From Litorivivens lipolytica (GTDB lineage: Bacteria; Pseudomonadota; Gammaproteobacteria; Pseudomonadales; Spongiibacteraceae): a DNA stretch of 64,000 nucleotides. A program made the translations under genes and the position numbers. The stretch spans positions 372,001-436,000 of the forward strand of contig NZ_JACHWY010000001.1 of NCBI RefSeq assembly GCF_014191715.1, written 5' to 3'. Below the pieces are notes generated by a model. The model was not told the origin of the DNA and ran no database searches. It saw nothing but the letters and a program-made list of their open reading frames with translations. Below are positions 53,277 to 61,790 of this stretch, piece by piece; within the stretch, counting starts at the first letter, position 1, and each line of letters opens with the position of its first letter.

Positions 53277-54706
53277 GTGTGCACAGCTCCTTGAGTGCAT
53301 TGGTATTGATAGGCTTCCATCAGCGCGCGGGTGTCGCGATGATTGTTGAGAAAGAACTCGCGCTGCCAGTGGGCACCGGTGCGGCGTCGTGCAATGCGCT
53401 CACGCATCACTTCGCTCAGGAAGTAGTCCACTTCTGCTCCATCAAACCCCAGTGTGGTCAGTGACTGGATAGCGGCAGGCAGGCCCTGATGAAGCAGGAT
53501 ATCCGCGGCCGATGCCCTGCGGCCATCCAGCCAGTCCAGTTCTGCATCCAGTCCCCATCGCGCCGCCGTGTAAAAATTCTGCCTTACGTACTCGAAATTC
53601 GGCGGGTTTAGCTCGTAGAGATTATTTGACAGCCACGCCACCAAGCCATAAAACAGCGCGATATTGGCAACACTGTCGGTGGTGGTGGGGCCTGCGGGAA
53701 GAGAGCGGTGCTCCAGTCGCAACTGGAGCTGCCCATTGGTATTGATATGAACCAGCGGCCGGTTCCAGCGCCAGATTGTGCCATTGTGGAGTTGCAGATG
53801 CGCCAGCGCATCCCGCTCGTCGTCCAGGATCGGCAGCAGCACGGGAAAGGCCTGCAGATTTTCCTGAAACAACTCTGCCGCTGAGTGTTTGCAGTAGCCG
53901 CTGCCAAAGGTAACGCGGTGTACTACGGTTCCGCTGCCGCTAATAAAACAGGGCAGGGCAACAGATTGCTCAAACAGGGGCACCCGGCTTTCATCCCATA
54001 GGTCCTGCTCAAACACCAGCGGTGCATTGGCCCCGGCGGCAACCAGCAGGGCCGAGGCGAGCAGACTGGCATTGTAGTAGCGCGCAAAGTCGGAGGGGGC
54101 AACCTGCAGGTGTATCTGCAGTGAGGTGGTGGCGGCTTCCGTCATAACATCATTGTGCTCCAGGCGAAGGTGGTCCACAGCCCCCTCAATGGCGATATCC
54201 AGTGGCCTGAATTGTCGACCTTTCAGAATCTGGTGGTTGAGCGCAATGTAACGCTGGCGCGCAGAAACATTGTTCAGGTTTAGATCGTCATCGCGGAGAC
54301 TGGGCAGTATGCCGACCTGACAAATATCAAGATTCATTTGGTGGGCCGCCTGTTGGCAGCGTTGCCATTGGTCTTTCATGTAGCTGTGCACTGCACTTAG
54401 CAGGTTCGGCGCGACGGGAAAGGGCGGGGTGTTCAATTCAAAATTGAACTTCGCCAACTCGGGAACCACCAGCGGGTCGTCGAGCAGGGCAATAAAGGCC
54501 TCGTTGTCGGGGGCAGGGCGCAAGCTGCTATCGATCAAGCAGGCTTCCAGCTCGAGCCCGCAGGTGCCGGTGTCGGCTTCCACGCAGTCATCGCGGAGGT
54601 AGTCCGCCAGCCGTTGGGTTTCCTGGCTCAGCTGTTCCGCAAACACGTGAAAGTCCGCATCGCTGAATTCGCTATGCTGTATTTCCTGCCCCACAAGCTG
54701 CCTCAT
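53270..54706 (-). CDS. Glutamate-cysteine ligase family 2-like protein
   Basis: 478 residues from ATG 54706; the frame can be extended by seven codons to a TTG at 54727. GLELEACLID near residue 50, KFNFELNTPPFPV, then SLQIHLQVAP and RLEHRSLPAGPTTTDSVAN are the ATP- and substrate-binding blocks of the carboxylate-amine ligase (GCS2) superfamily. This differs from E. coli-type GshA. It makes an amide between a gamma-carboxylate and an amine; the substrates are unknown. The downstream AstE-like gene overlaps by seven bases. Divergent from pilU. Confidence 0.82.
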   Translation of the reverse strand: MRQLVGQEIQHSEFSDADFHVFAEQLSQETQRLADYLRDDCVEADTGTCGLELEACLIDSSLRPAPDNEAFIALLDDPLVVPELAKFNFELNTPPFPVAPNLLSAVHSYMKDQWQRCQQAAHQMNLDICQVGILPSLRDDDLNLNNVSARQRYIALNHQILKGRQFRPLDIAIEGAVDHLRLEHNDVMTEAATTSLQIHLQVAPSDFARYYNASLLASALLVAAGANAPLVFEQDLWDESRVPLFEQSVALPCFISGSGTVVHRVTFGSGYCKHSAAELFQENLQAFPVLLPILDDERDALAHLQLHNGTIWRWNRPLVHINTNGQLQLRLEHRSLPAGPTTTDSVANIALFYGLVAWLSNNLYELNPPNFEYVRQNFYTAARWGLDAELDWLDGRRASAADILLHQGLPAAIQSLTTLGFDGAEVDYFLSEVMRERIARRRTGAHWQREFFLNNHRDTRALMEAYQYQCTQGAVHTW

Positions 54707-54826
54707 GTTTGCATGTGCTACAGGCAAGTGTAGTCACGGCAGCGCTTTCCGTCAGCGCTCAAGGCTGGTATCACGGGGCAAATCAGGTGAAAATGCCGGT
54801 AATAATAAAGCGGTAAAGGTTAGCTC

Positions 54827-55969
54827 ATGGAATTCACGGATTATCTGCGCATTCTCGCCAAAAATGATGGCTCGGACCTCTATCTGAGTACCGGTGCGCC
54901 TCCCTGTGCGAAGTTTCAGGGGGTCCTGAAACCGTTGTCGAAGGAAGCTCTGGGTTCCGGCCAGATCAAGCAGATTGCTGACAGCATCATGGATGATGAG
55001 CAGCGTGAGATTTTTGACCATGAGCTGGAGATGAATCTCGCGATTTCTGTTCCGCGGGTCGGTCGCTTTCGAATCAATATCTTTAAACAGCGCAATGAGG
55101 TGTCGATTGTTGCGCGAAATATCGTCACGGAAATTCCCAAATTCGACGATCTGAAACTGCCTGAGATCCTGAAGGAAGTGATCATGACCAAGCGGGGTCT
55201 GATCCTGTTTGTGGGGGGTACCGGTAGCGGTAAATCTACCTCACTGGCCGCGCTGATCGATCACCGAAACAGCAACAGCGGTGGTCATATCATCACCATT
55301 GAAGATCCCATCGAGTTTGTGCATAAGCATAAGAAATCTATTATTAACCAACGCGAAGTTGGCGTGGATACCCGCTCCTTCGCCGCTGCGCTGAAAAACA
55401 CCCTCCGCCAGGCGCCGGATGTCATCCTGATTGGTGAGATTCGGGACCGTGAAACCATGGAGCATGCGCTGGCCTTTGCAGAAACCGGCCATCTGGCGAT
55501 TTCGACCCTGCACGCAAACAACGCCAATCAGGCTCTGGATCGGATTATCAACTTCTTCCCTGAGGAGCGACGCAATCAGCTGCTGACCGATCTCGGTATG
55601 AATCTGCGCGCCTTTGTCTCCCAGCGACTGGTGCGCACGGTTGATGGCAAACGCGCGGCAGCCGTTGAAGTGCTGCTGGGAACGGCGACCATTCAGGAGC
55701 TGATTTTGCGCGGCGAGCTGGATGGCATTAAAGAGATTATGGAGAAATCCGAGCGGCTGGGTATGCAGACTTTCGATTCGGCCTTGTTCAAGCTCTACAA
55801 AGAGGGGCGGGTTTCTCTGGATGAGGCTATTAAAAATGCCGATTCCGCCAATAACCTGCGCCTGAAAATCAAACTCGATTCCGGTGTTGCCGCCAGTGGT
55901 GGCGGAGAGGCTGGCAGTGGCGGGTTGTCGCTTGAGGAAATTCCGGATGAGGATGAAGGAATGCGCTAG
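54827..55969 (+). CDS. pilU: Type IV pilus retraction ATPase PilU
   Basis: 380 residues, AAA-type secretion ATPase. Walker A GGTGSGKST at 130-138, ITIEDPIEFVH as the Asp box, ILIGEIRDRETM as Walker B, and the His box HLAISTLHANNANQALDRI. The N-terminus MEFTDYLRILAKNDGSDLYLS and the acidic Gly-rich C-terminal tail fit PilU rather than PilT. It works with PilT in pilus retraction. No pilT lies next to it. Its stop overlaps the convergent diguanylate cyclase by four bases. Confidence 0.93.
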   Translation: MEFTDYLRILAKNDGSDLYLSTGAPPCAKFQGVLKPLSKEALGSGQIKQIADSIMDDEQREIFDHELEMNLAISVPRVGRFRINIFKQRNEVSIVARNIVTEIPKFDDLKLPEILKEVIMTKRGLILFVGGTGSGKSTSLAALIDHRNSNSGGHIITIEDPIEFVHKHKKSIINQREVGVDTRSFAAALKNTLRQAPDVILIGEIRDRETMEHALAFAETGHLAISTLHANNANQALDRIINFFPEERRNQLLTDLGMNLRAFVSQRLVRTVDGKRAAAVEVLLGTATIQELILRGELDGIKEIMEKSERLGMQTFDSALFKLYKEGRVSLDEAIKNADSANNLRLKIKLDSGVAASGGGEAGSGGLSLEEIPDEDEGMR

Positions 55970-57024
55970 ATAGCTGACTGGGGTTTTGCTATGGCAACAC
56001 CATTTTTTCCGTGGTGTTTTATGTCGTACAAGGCCTTGTCCGCTCGTGAAAGCAGATCCTCCAGCGATTTGTCCCCAGGGCCTCGCGTAGCAAGGCCCAA
56101 ACTGATCGTGACCGCAATTTTTTTGTCGCCCACGCGGTGGTTAAGCTTGGCGATATCGCTGCGCAGGGCTTCCGCGCGGGCCTGGGCTGTCTTCCTATCA
56201 ACTTTCAATAAAATACAGAACTCTTCGCCGCCGGTGCGACCGAGCAATGCACCTTTTCTAAGCCGACATTTCATCAGGCGGGTAACACTGATCAACACCT
56301 GATCTCCGGTCGCGTGTCCGTAGGTATCATTAATCTTTTTGAAGTCGTCGATATCTAGCGTAATCAGGCTAATAGCCCCCGGCTCGCTAAACTGCTTTCT
56401 GCCCTCGCTGAAAAAGTAGCGTCGATTGGCGATGCCGGTCAGATAATCCACATTTGCCAGGTAGTCCAGTTGTGAAAGCGACGAACTCAAGGCGTAGGTG
56501 CGTTTTTCCACGGCATGTTCATAGTAGTAGGCGATAATGCTTGTGCAGAAAATGGCGGTCAGCAGAACATAAAATTCATTCATTGCCGCAGCCGACTGCA
56601 GTGCCGGGGGGAGATAGAGCAAAAGCACGGCAAGCACGCAGGCGGCGCTGTAAATCAATCCTCCGGTTATACCGAGAAAGAAAAAAGCACCTAGTATTGT
56701 ACAAAAGTAGTAAGCCGCGCCTACCGGTTCAGATAGGTCAGCAAGGGCTAGCAAGTGGATTACAGAGTAGACCGTAATCAGAAGAGAGATTGAGGCCGGT
56801 AAAAACTTTAGCCAATCGCGCTGCAGTGCAATAAACAAAATAAGAGCAACAGCGCTGGCGGTTGCCACGCTCAGACTGAGCCAAACGGATTGAAATGAAA
56901 ACAGCGCCGCCATCCCGGCGCAGACAACGCCGGTCAGAATCAAGCAAATGCGCAACACCTGAAAGTGGTCAGAGTGCACCAGTTCCTTCGCATTGGCCAG
57001 GTTGTGATTGCAACCAAAAGCCAT
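55966..57024 (-). CDS. Membrane diguanylate cyclase (GGDEF)
   Basis: 352 residues. About five or six hydrophobic segments span residues 25-170, followed by the GGDEF domain from about 190: DYLTGIANRRYFF, LDIDDFKKINDTYGHATGD and the active site RTGGEEFC with GGEEF at 265-269. The usual RxxD inhibitory site five residues upstream is absent (KGAL instead), so product inhibition is not expected. It makes cyclic di-GMP at the inner membrane. Position beside pilU suggests, but does not prove, a link to surface behaviour. Confidence 0.92.
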   Translation of the reverse strand: MAFGCNHNLANAKELVHSDHFQVLRICLILTGVVCAGMAALFSFQSVWLSLSVATASAVALILFIALQRDWLKFLPASISLLITVYSVIHLLALADLSEPVGAAYYFCTILGAFFFLGITGGLIYSAACVLAVLLLYLPPALQSAAAMNEFYVLLTAIFCTSIIAYYYEHAVEKRTYALSSSLSQLDYLANVDYLTGIANRRYFFSEGRKQFSEPGAISLITLDIDDFKKINDTYGHATGDQVLISVTRLMKCRLRKGALLGRTGGEEFCILLKVDRKTAQARAEALRSDIAKLNHRVGDKKIAVTISLGLATRGPGDKSLEDLLSRADKALYDIKHHGKNGVAIAKPQSAI

Positions 57025-57221
57025 TTCCCCATGCCTCCCAGCCCGGCGATTTAGCCGTGGTAACCCAGACGCTACGACGATGTTGGCCTTGCGACAATAG
57101 GTAGTTCTCCTAGTTCAAAAGAGAAAAAACATGGACTTCCGAATACGAGGTTGTGTATATCTGTACAGTAAGTGCTGTTTCAGGATACTCTTCCCGGCAT
57201 GGCGAAACCCCGGATAGAGCA

Positions 57222-58082
57222 ATGAGCGACGACAAAATTTCAACGACAGCATTGGCCAAACTGCTGGAGGTTCCGGTTCAGCAACTCTTTGCCACGCTTA
57301 AGGATTACGACTGGATCCGAAAAGTCGCGGATGGCTGGGCCTTGACACCCAAAGGGGAGTTTGAGGGCGGCGAATACCACAATAGCAAGCGCTACGGCCG
57401 CTATATTGTCTGGCCAGTCAGCCTTGAACAGCATGCCATGCTGCGGGCGCTGGAAGACAACAAAATGCTGGGGGCTGCGGCCATCGGTCAGCCCTACGGC
57501 TTGAGTGGCCGCGCCGTTAACCGGATTCTCGCCGAGTTGGGTTGGCAGAAGCGCGAGTCCCACGGTTGGATGCTGAACTCCCGCGGTCAACAGCAGGGCG
57601 GGGTGCAGCTGGAAAACCGTCAGAGCGACATGCTCTATGTGTTATGGCCGGAAGCCGTCGCCGATAATGCGGTCTTGATACAGCGTTTGCGCGAAGTAAG
57701 CTCAAGTAATGGCGAGGCTCCGTCGGGGGATCTATTTGCCGGCAGTGAACTTTTCACGAGTATCGACGGCCACCAGCACGATTCGCGCGAACGGCAGCAG
57801 ATTTGTCAGTGGTTGTATCTGGCGGGTGTCCTGCACGCCACCGCTCGGCAGTTGCCAGTGGAAGAACCACTAAAAGCTGATTTTTTCCTGCCCTTGAATC
57901 AGGTGTTTATCGACTTCTGGGCCGCAGATGCAACGCCCACACAACTCAAGGCCCAGATGCGGCGGGCGGAGCTCTACAAGAAACACGCTTGGCACGCGAT
58001 TGAACTGCACCCGGAAGACATTGATCAGCTCGACGATGTGATGCCGCGCCAGTTGCTAAAGTTTGGGGTAAAGTTCAGCTAA
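57222..58082 (+). CDS. Winged-helix repeat protein with nuclease-like C-terminus
   Basis: 286 residues from ATG 57222; the frame opening at 57153 has no support. The N-terminal part has two helix-turn-helix-like units: STTALAKLLEVPVQQLFATL with GEFEGGEYHNSKRYGRYIVWP, then AAAIGQPYGLSGRAVNRILAELGW. The C-terminal region (LPLNQVFIDFWAADATPTQLKAQ, abbreviated, then HAWHAIELHPEDIDQLDDV) resembles PD-(D/E)xK nuclease-like folds. Relatives are sometimes mis-annotated as glycerol kinase. DNA binding is inferred. Divergent from the diguanylate cyclase. Confidence 0.75.
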   Translation: MSDDKISTTALAKLLEVPVQQLFATLKDYDWIRKVADGWALTPKGEFEGGEYHNSKRYGRYIVWPVSLEQHAMLRALEDNKMLGAAAIGQPYGLSGRAVNRILAELGWQKRESHGWMLNSRGQQQGGVQLENRQSDMLYVLWPEAVADNAVLIQRLREVSSSNGEAPSGDLFAGSELFTSIDGHQHDSRERQQICQWLYLAGVLHATARQLPVEEPLKADFFLPLNQVFIDFWAADATPTQLKAQMRRAELYKKHAWHAIELHPEDIDQLDDVMPRQLLKFGVKFS

Positions 58083-58091
58083 GTCAGACCG

Positions 58092-59429
58092 TCAGGCGGG
58101 CAGGGCGAGTCTGACCTTGGCGCCACCCAGCACAGAGCGCTCAATGTCCATGCCGGCCTCATAGGCATTGAGGATGTCGACGGCAACGGCTAAACCAAGC
58201 CCCTGACCGCTGCCGTACTGGTCTCCCCGATTGCCGCGTTCCATCAAGGCATCAATTTTGTCTTCGGGAAAGCCCGGCCCGTCGTCTTCTACTGAAACCT
58301 CCAGTTTCGATCCATTGAGAGGGCTGACATTGATCGCTACCCGGCTCTCGGCAGCCTTGCAGGCGTTATCGATCAGATTGCCGAGCAGCTCCATCAAATC
58401 CTGCTCATCCATAGCCAATGCCTGGGTGTCGGCGCAGTCGATAGCAAAGTCCAGATTACTGTCGCGGTAGACCTTGGTCAGGGTCTGGCAAAGCCTTTCC
58501 AGCATGGGCTTCAGGGGTGTTTTCGTACCGAGGCGACGAGGCCCGGCACTCACAGCGCGTTGCAGCTGGTAGTCAATAATATTGTTCATCTTGTCCAGCT
58601 GCTCGGTAATCTGCGGATCGGTTTCGCTGTTTGTGGCGGAGCGCATCACACTGAGCGGCGTTTTCAGGCTGTGGGCCAGATTGCCCAGCGTATTGCGATA
58701 GCGCTCGCGCTGCTGCTGCTCTTTCTCTAGCAGGCGGTTGAGGTTATGAGTCACGCCGGTCAGCTCCAGCGGATAGGTGCCGCCCAGCGATTCTCGCTCT
58801 CCCGCCTCCAGCGCTCGCAATTCGCGGCTCATATCGCGCAATGGTCTCAGCCCCCAGCGCAGCACAAGCACTTGCATCACCAACAGTACAACGGCGGCGA
58901 GGCCAAGCCAGAGTGCAATATTTTTCCGGAAACTGAGCAGCTCCTGACGGAAGGCGTCCTGATGTTCGAGCAAGGTAAAGATCAACGGGTATTCAACGCC
59001 CGTTTCGTCTTCCCAAATCACGTGATAGCGGTAGCGGAAATAGGCGGTGTCTTTTAACGTGATTTCATCGAAAACCTCTTCGCCGGCGGCTGTCGGTGAG
59101 AAGGCTTCCTGCAGAACTTCGAGGGAATTAGCCGATGAGGATTGCCATTGCAGGGTGCCATTGCGGGTGTGAATAAACGCGTAAAGCCCGGAGCGAAACT
59201 GCCAGAAACGCGGTTCACGCAGGCGATCAACCGAAATGGGCTGGGTGTTGCTCCATTCCATGACCCCGAGAATGCCGTAGAACTGCAATTGCAACTGTGA
59301 TTCCTGAGCGGCGATCAGGCTTCGGGTGTGGGCCTGGTCAATGGCATAACCGGTAATGCCCAGAAACAGTGGCAGTGCCAGAATAGAGGCTCCAAGCAGT
59401 CGCCGGATAATGGAGCCTCGAGCTTTCAT
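58092..59429 (-). CDS. Sensor histidine kinase, PhoQ-like
   Basis: 445 residues. Transmembrane segments at about 10-30 and 170-190 flank a periplasmic sensor of about 140 residues rich in acidic and aromatic residues. A HAMP-like linker follows, then the H-box LAHSLKTPLSV with His253, the PhoQ-type variant. The ATPase has LIDNACKAAESR, DDGPGFPEDKID and GSGQGLGLAVA. It overlaps the response-regulator gene by four bases. Stimulus unknown; divalent metals or envelope stress are candidates. Confidence 0.92.
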   Translation of the reverse strand: MKARGSIIRRLLGASILALPLFLGITGYAIDQAHTRSLIAAQESQLQLQFYGILGVMEWSNTQPISVDRLREPRFWQFRSGLYAFIHTRNGTLQWQSSSANSLEVLQEAFSPTAAGEEVFDEITLKDTAYFRYRYHVIWEDETGVEYPLIFTLLEHQDAFRQELLSFRKNIALWLGLAAVVLLVMQVLVLRWGLRPLRDMSRELRALEAGERESLGGTYPLELTGVTHNLNRLLEKEQQQRERYRNTLGNLAHSLKTPLSVMRSATNSETDPQITEQLDKMNNIIDYQLQRAVSAGPRRLGTKTPLKPMLERLCQTLTKVYRDSNLDFAIDCADTQALAMDEQDLMELLGNLIDNACKAAESRVAINVSPLNGSKLEVSVEDDGPGFPEDKIDALMERGNRGDQYGSGQGLGLAVAVDILNAYEAGMDIERSVLGGAKVRLALPA

Positions 59430-60106
59430 TGCTCGGCTTTCAGATCAAAACGATAACCGCGGCCGCGCACGGTAGTGATGGGTTTGAGTGTGCTGTCCGG
59501 GTCGAGCTTTTTGCGTAGCCGGGCAATAAAAACTTCGATTACATTGCTGTCGCGATCGAAATCCTGATCGTAGAGGTGTTCGGTTAGCTCGGACTTTGAC
59601 ACGGTCTGGCCGCTGCGGTGAGCCAGATACTCCAGCGCATTGTATTCGTAGGTGGTGAGTTCAAGGCGTTTTTCGCCGACTAGCACTGACTTTGCCCGGG
59701 TATCGATAACAATTGGTCCATAGCGCAGCTCCGGGCTGGCATGCCCGGCGGAGCGGCGGATCAGGGCATTGGCTCGCGCCAGAATTTCTTCAATCTGAAA
59801 GGGTTTGACCACATAGTCATCGGCGCCAGCTTCCAGGCCTTCGACTTTGTCCTGCCAGCGTCCGCGGGCGGTCAGAATCAGCACCGGAAAGTTGCGATTG
59901 TTTTTCCGCCAGCGGCTAACCACCTGTATGCCGTCGAGTTTGGGTAGACCAATATCCACAACGGCCAGGTCGTAGTCATATTCTTCACCAAGGAAGAGGG
60001 CATCTTCGCCATCGGCGCTGCGATCGCAGGCAAAGTCCTCGGATTCAAAGGATTTGGCCAGATAGTCGAGCAGATCTGGTTCGTCTTCTACGATCAATAC
60101 GCGCAT
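59426..60106 (-). CDS. OmpR/PhoP-family response regulator
   Basis: 226 residues. Receiver domain with acidic pocket VEDEPDLLDYL, phosphorylated Asp51 in VDIGLPKLDG, and the conserved Lys in DYVVKPF. The C-terminal winged helix ends RGRGYRFDL. Cognate partner of the downstream kinase, with coupled stop and start. It is expected to regulate its own operon and neighbours. PhoP-like by pairing with a PhoQ-like kinase; this is not an orthology claim. Confidence 0.93.
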   Translation of the reverse strand: MRVLIVEDEPDLLDYLAKSFESEDFACDRSADGEDALFLGEEYDYDLAVVDIGLPKLDGIQVVSRWRKNNRNFPVLILTARGRWQDKVEGLEAGADDYVVKPFQIEEILARANALIRRSAGHASPELRYGPIVIDTRAKSVLVGEKRLELTTYEYNALEYLAHRSGQTVSKSELTEHLYDQDFDRDSNVIEVFIARLRKKLDPDSTLKPITTVRGRGYRFDLKAEQ

Positions 60107-60125
60107 GCAGGGATTCCTGAAGGGG

Positions 60126-60422
60126 CTATTCGGGGCGAACCGTGACGGTTTTAACCTTGCCGTTATCTTGAAGTATCCGCACCCGATAGACGCCGTCGCC
60201 TATGTGCCGTGCACCAACCGCTCGACCCTGGTAGCGCCGTTCGGCAATCTCCACGGCGCGTTCGGGCGATGCCGATAAGTCGTTGCGCAGGTGCTGCCGA
60301 TTGTCCGGCAGGCGCAGACCCGGTGCCCGATCGAGGCCCGGCAAGGCATGTAGCGGTGCTGCAAACACGAACAGCAGTGCGATCAGTCGGATCGTGTGTC
60401 TAGCGAATAAAGTGAACTTCAT
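60126..60422 (-). CDS. PepSY-domain periplasmic protein
   Basis: 98 residues. Signal peptide at about 1-26 (LIALLFVFAAPLHA). The mature part has SPERAVEIAERRYQGRAVGARHIGDGVYRVRIL, the PepSY-type helix-strand pattern. PepSY proteins are often encoded beside two-component systems that sense envelope stress or metals. It lies 19 bases upstream of the response-regulator gene and six bases downstream of the glycine-zipper gene. Confidence 0.85.
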   Translation of the reverse strand: MKFTLFARHTIRLIALLFVFAAPLHALPGLDRAPGLRLPDNRQHLRNDLSASPERAVEIAERRYQGRAVGARHIGDGVYRVRILQDNGKVKTVTVRPE

Positions 60423-60428
60423 AGTGCA

Positions 60429-60920
60429 TTAACCGGCTGGTGTTACCGACACGTTAATTCGGATTCGCTTGCCCGGATCGTAGGGCAGGCGGGTTTTATA
60501 GTTTCTCCCATGGTATCGATAAGTCACGTCGTAGCCAACAATCTCCTCGTGCCACTGGGTTTCATAGGTGGTCTCACAGCGTTCTTCCACGTGGTAGTGA
60601 TCCCCACGACGCTCGCGCTGGGTGTGGCTGCCTATGGCTGCACCGACTCCAGCTCCGAGAAACGTGCCAAGTGGTGCATCATCATGGGCCGAGACGTGAT
60701 GGCCGATCAGGCCACCGATAATAGCGCCTACCAAGGGTGCTGCGGTACTTCGCCGGGATTCATAGTGCACCGTTTCTTCCCAGCAGTGCCGGCTGGGCAC
60801 CTCGCGACTCACTTGCTCGTAAACGGGGACCGCAGAGGTCACTTTTGCATAGTCGCTGCGCTCATGATCGGCGTGGGCGCTGGCGCTAGCGAGCAACAGT
60901 AGGGATAGAAATCGTTTCAT
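60429..60920 (-). CDS. Glycine-zipper (17-kDa surface-antigen-like) envelope protein
   Basis: 163 residues. Signal peptide cleaved near ASAHA (about 17). The central glycine zipper APLVGAIIGGLIGHH and GTFLGAGVGAAIGSH predict a paired membrane-inserted hairpin, as in the Rickettsia 17-kDa antigen family. The rest is His-, Arg- and Tyr-rich with a few Cys. First gene of the leftward set 60920 to 58092. Outer-membrane or periplasmic placement is inferred. Confidence 0.85.
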   Translation of the reverse strand: MKRFLSLLLLASASAHADHERSDYAKVTSAVPVYEQVSREVPSRHCWEETVHYESRRSTAAPLVGAIIGGLIGHHVSAHDDAPLGTFLGAGVGAAIGSHTQRERRGDHYHVEERCETTYETQWHEEIVGYDVTYRYHGRNYKTRLPYDPGKRIRINVSVTPAG

Positions 60921-61061
60921 GGCGAAGATCTCAACAGCCTTTAGGTCGATATCTTACCCGCGTCAGCCTGAATGAAAGCTTAAGGCAGACAAGAGTAGCT
61001 TGAGATTGATTTCACCGGTGTCGGGCTTTATAACTGTGGGCTCATTTTTCGGGGGACCGCT

Positions 61062-61685
61062 ATGAAACTCTATACCTTTGATATCGCACCCAATCCGCGA
61101 CGTTTGACCATGTTTCTTCAGTACAAGGGCATCGAGATCGACACCCAGCAGATTGATTTGGGTAAACTGGAGCAATTCAGTGACAGCTTCCGGGCGATCA
61201 ACCCCGACTGCTCGGTGCCGGCGTTGGAACTGGATGATGGCATAGCGCTGGTGGACGTGGTCTCCATTTGTCTGTATCTGGAAAGTCTTCACCCGGAAAA
61301 GCCCCTGTTTGGCAAAAGCGATCTGGAACGTGCACAGGTCGTCGGCTGGATGCACCGGCTGTTTACAAGTGGTTTGATGGCCATTGCCGATATGCTTCGC
61401 AACCAGGGCGATATGTTCAAGGATCGGGCGCTGCCAGGGCCCGGTAATCTCAAGCAGATTCCCGAGCTGGTAGAGCGTGGTCGTATTCGACTGGATCAGT
61501 TTTTTGCCCGCATGGAAGAAGTGTGTGCCGAGCAGGACTACCTTGTAGGTGATGCGTTGACTCAAGCGGATATTGACCTGCTGGCCGTCTGTGAATTTGC
61601 CGGCTGGGTTAAAGTCAGCGTGCCGGAAAGCTGCACCAACCTGCATGCCTACCTCGAGCGGGTGCGAGCTCAGCTCGCGGGCTGA
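61062..61685 (+). CDS. Glutathione S-transferase family protein
   Basis: 207 residues. The N-terminal thioredoxin-like domain (KLYTFDIAPNPRRLTMFLQYKG) and NPDCSVPALELDDG with the cis-Pro form the glutathione site, followed by an all-helical C-terminal domain (QADIDLLAVCEFAGW). Divergent from the glycine-zipper gene. It conjugates or reduces substrates with glutathione; the substrate is unknown. Confidence 0.9.
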   Translation: MKLYTFDIAPNPRRLTMFLQYKGIEIDTQQIDLGKLEQFSDSFRAINPDCSVPALELDDGIALVDVVSICLYLESLHPEKPLFGKSDLERAQVVGWMHRLFTSGLMAIADMLRNQGDMFKDRALPGPGNLKQIPELVERGRIRLDQFFARMEEVCAEQDYLVGDALTQADIDLLAVCEFAGWVKVSVPESCTNLHAYLERVRAQLAG

Positions 61686-61695
61686 TTCAAAACGT

Positions 61696-61726
61696 AAAAA
61701 AAGCCCCGCCACTGGCCGGGCGGGGC
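61696..61726 (-). terminator. Intrinsic terminator of the His-rich gene (minus strand)
   Basis: Arms GCCCCGCC (61703-61710) and GGCGGGGC (61719-61726) with an A-run at 61696-61702, which reads as a T-run on the minus strand. Oriented for the leftward His-rich gene; on the plus strand it follows the GST gene but has no T-run. Confidence 0.85.
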
Positions 61727-61790
61727 ACAAGACGTCGTCATAACGACGAGTCAGGGAGACGATAAATCAGGCTTCTTTTCAGAAATGAGT

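Noticed and set aside
57153-57221. N-terminal extension of the winged-helix protein
   Set aside because: The extra 23 residues have no ribosome site and no conserved character; the ATG at 57222 begins the natural helix-turn-helix N-terminus.
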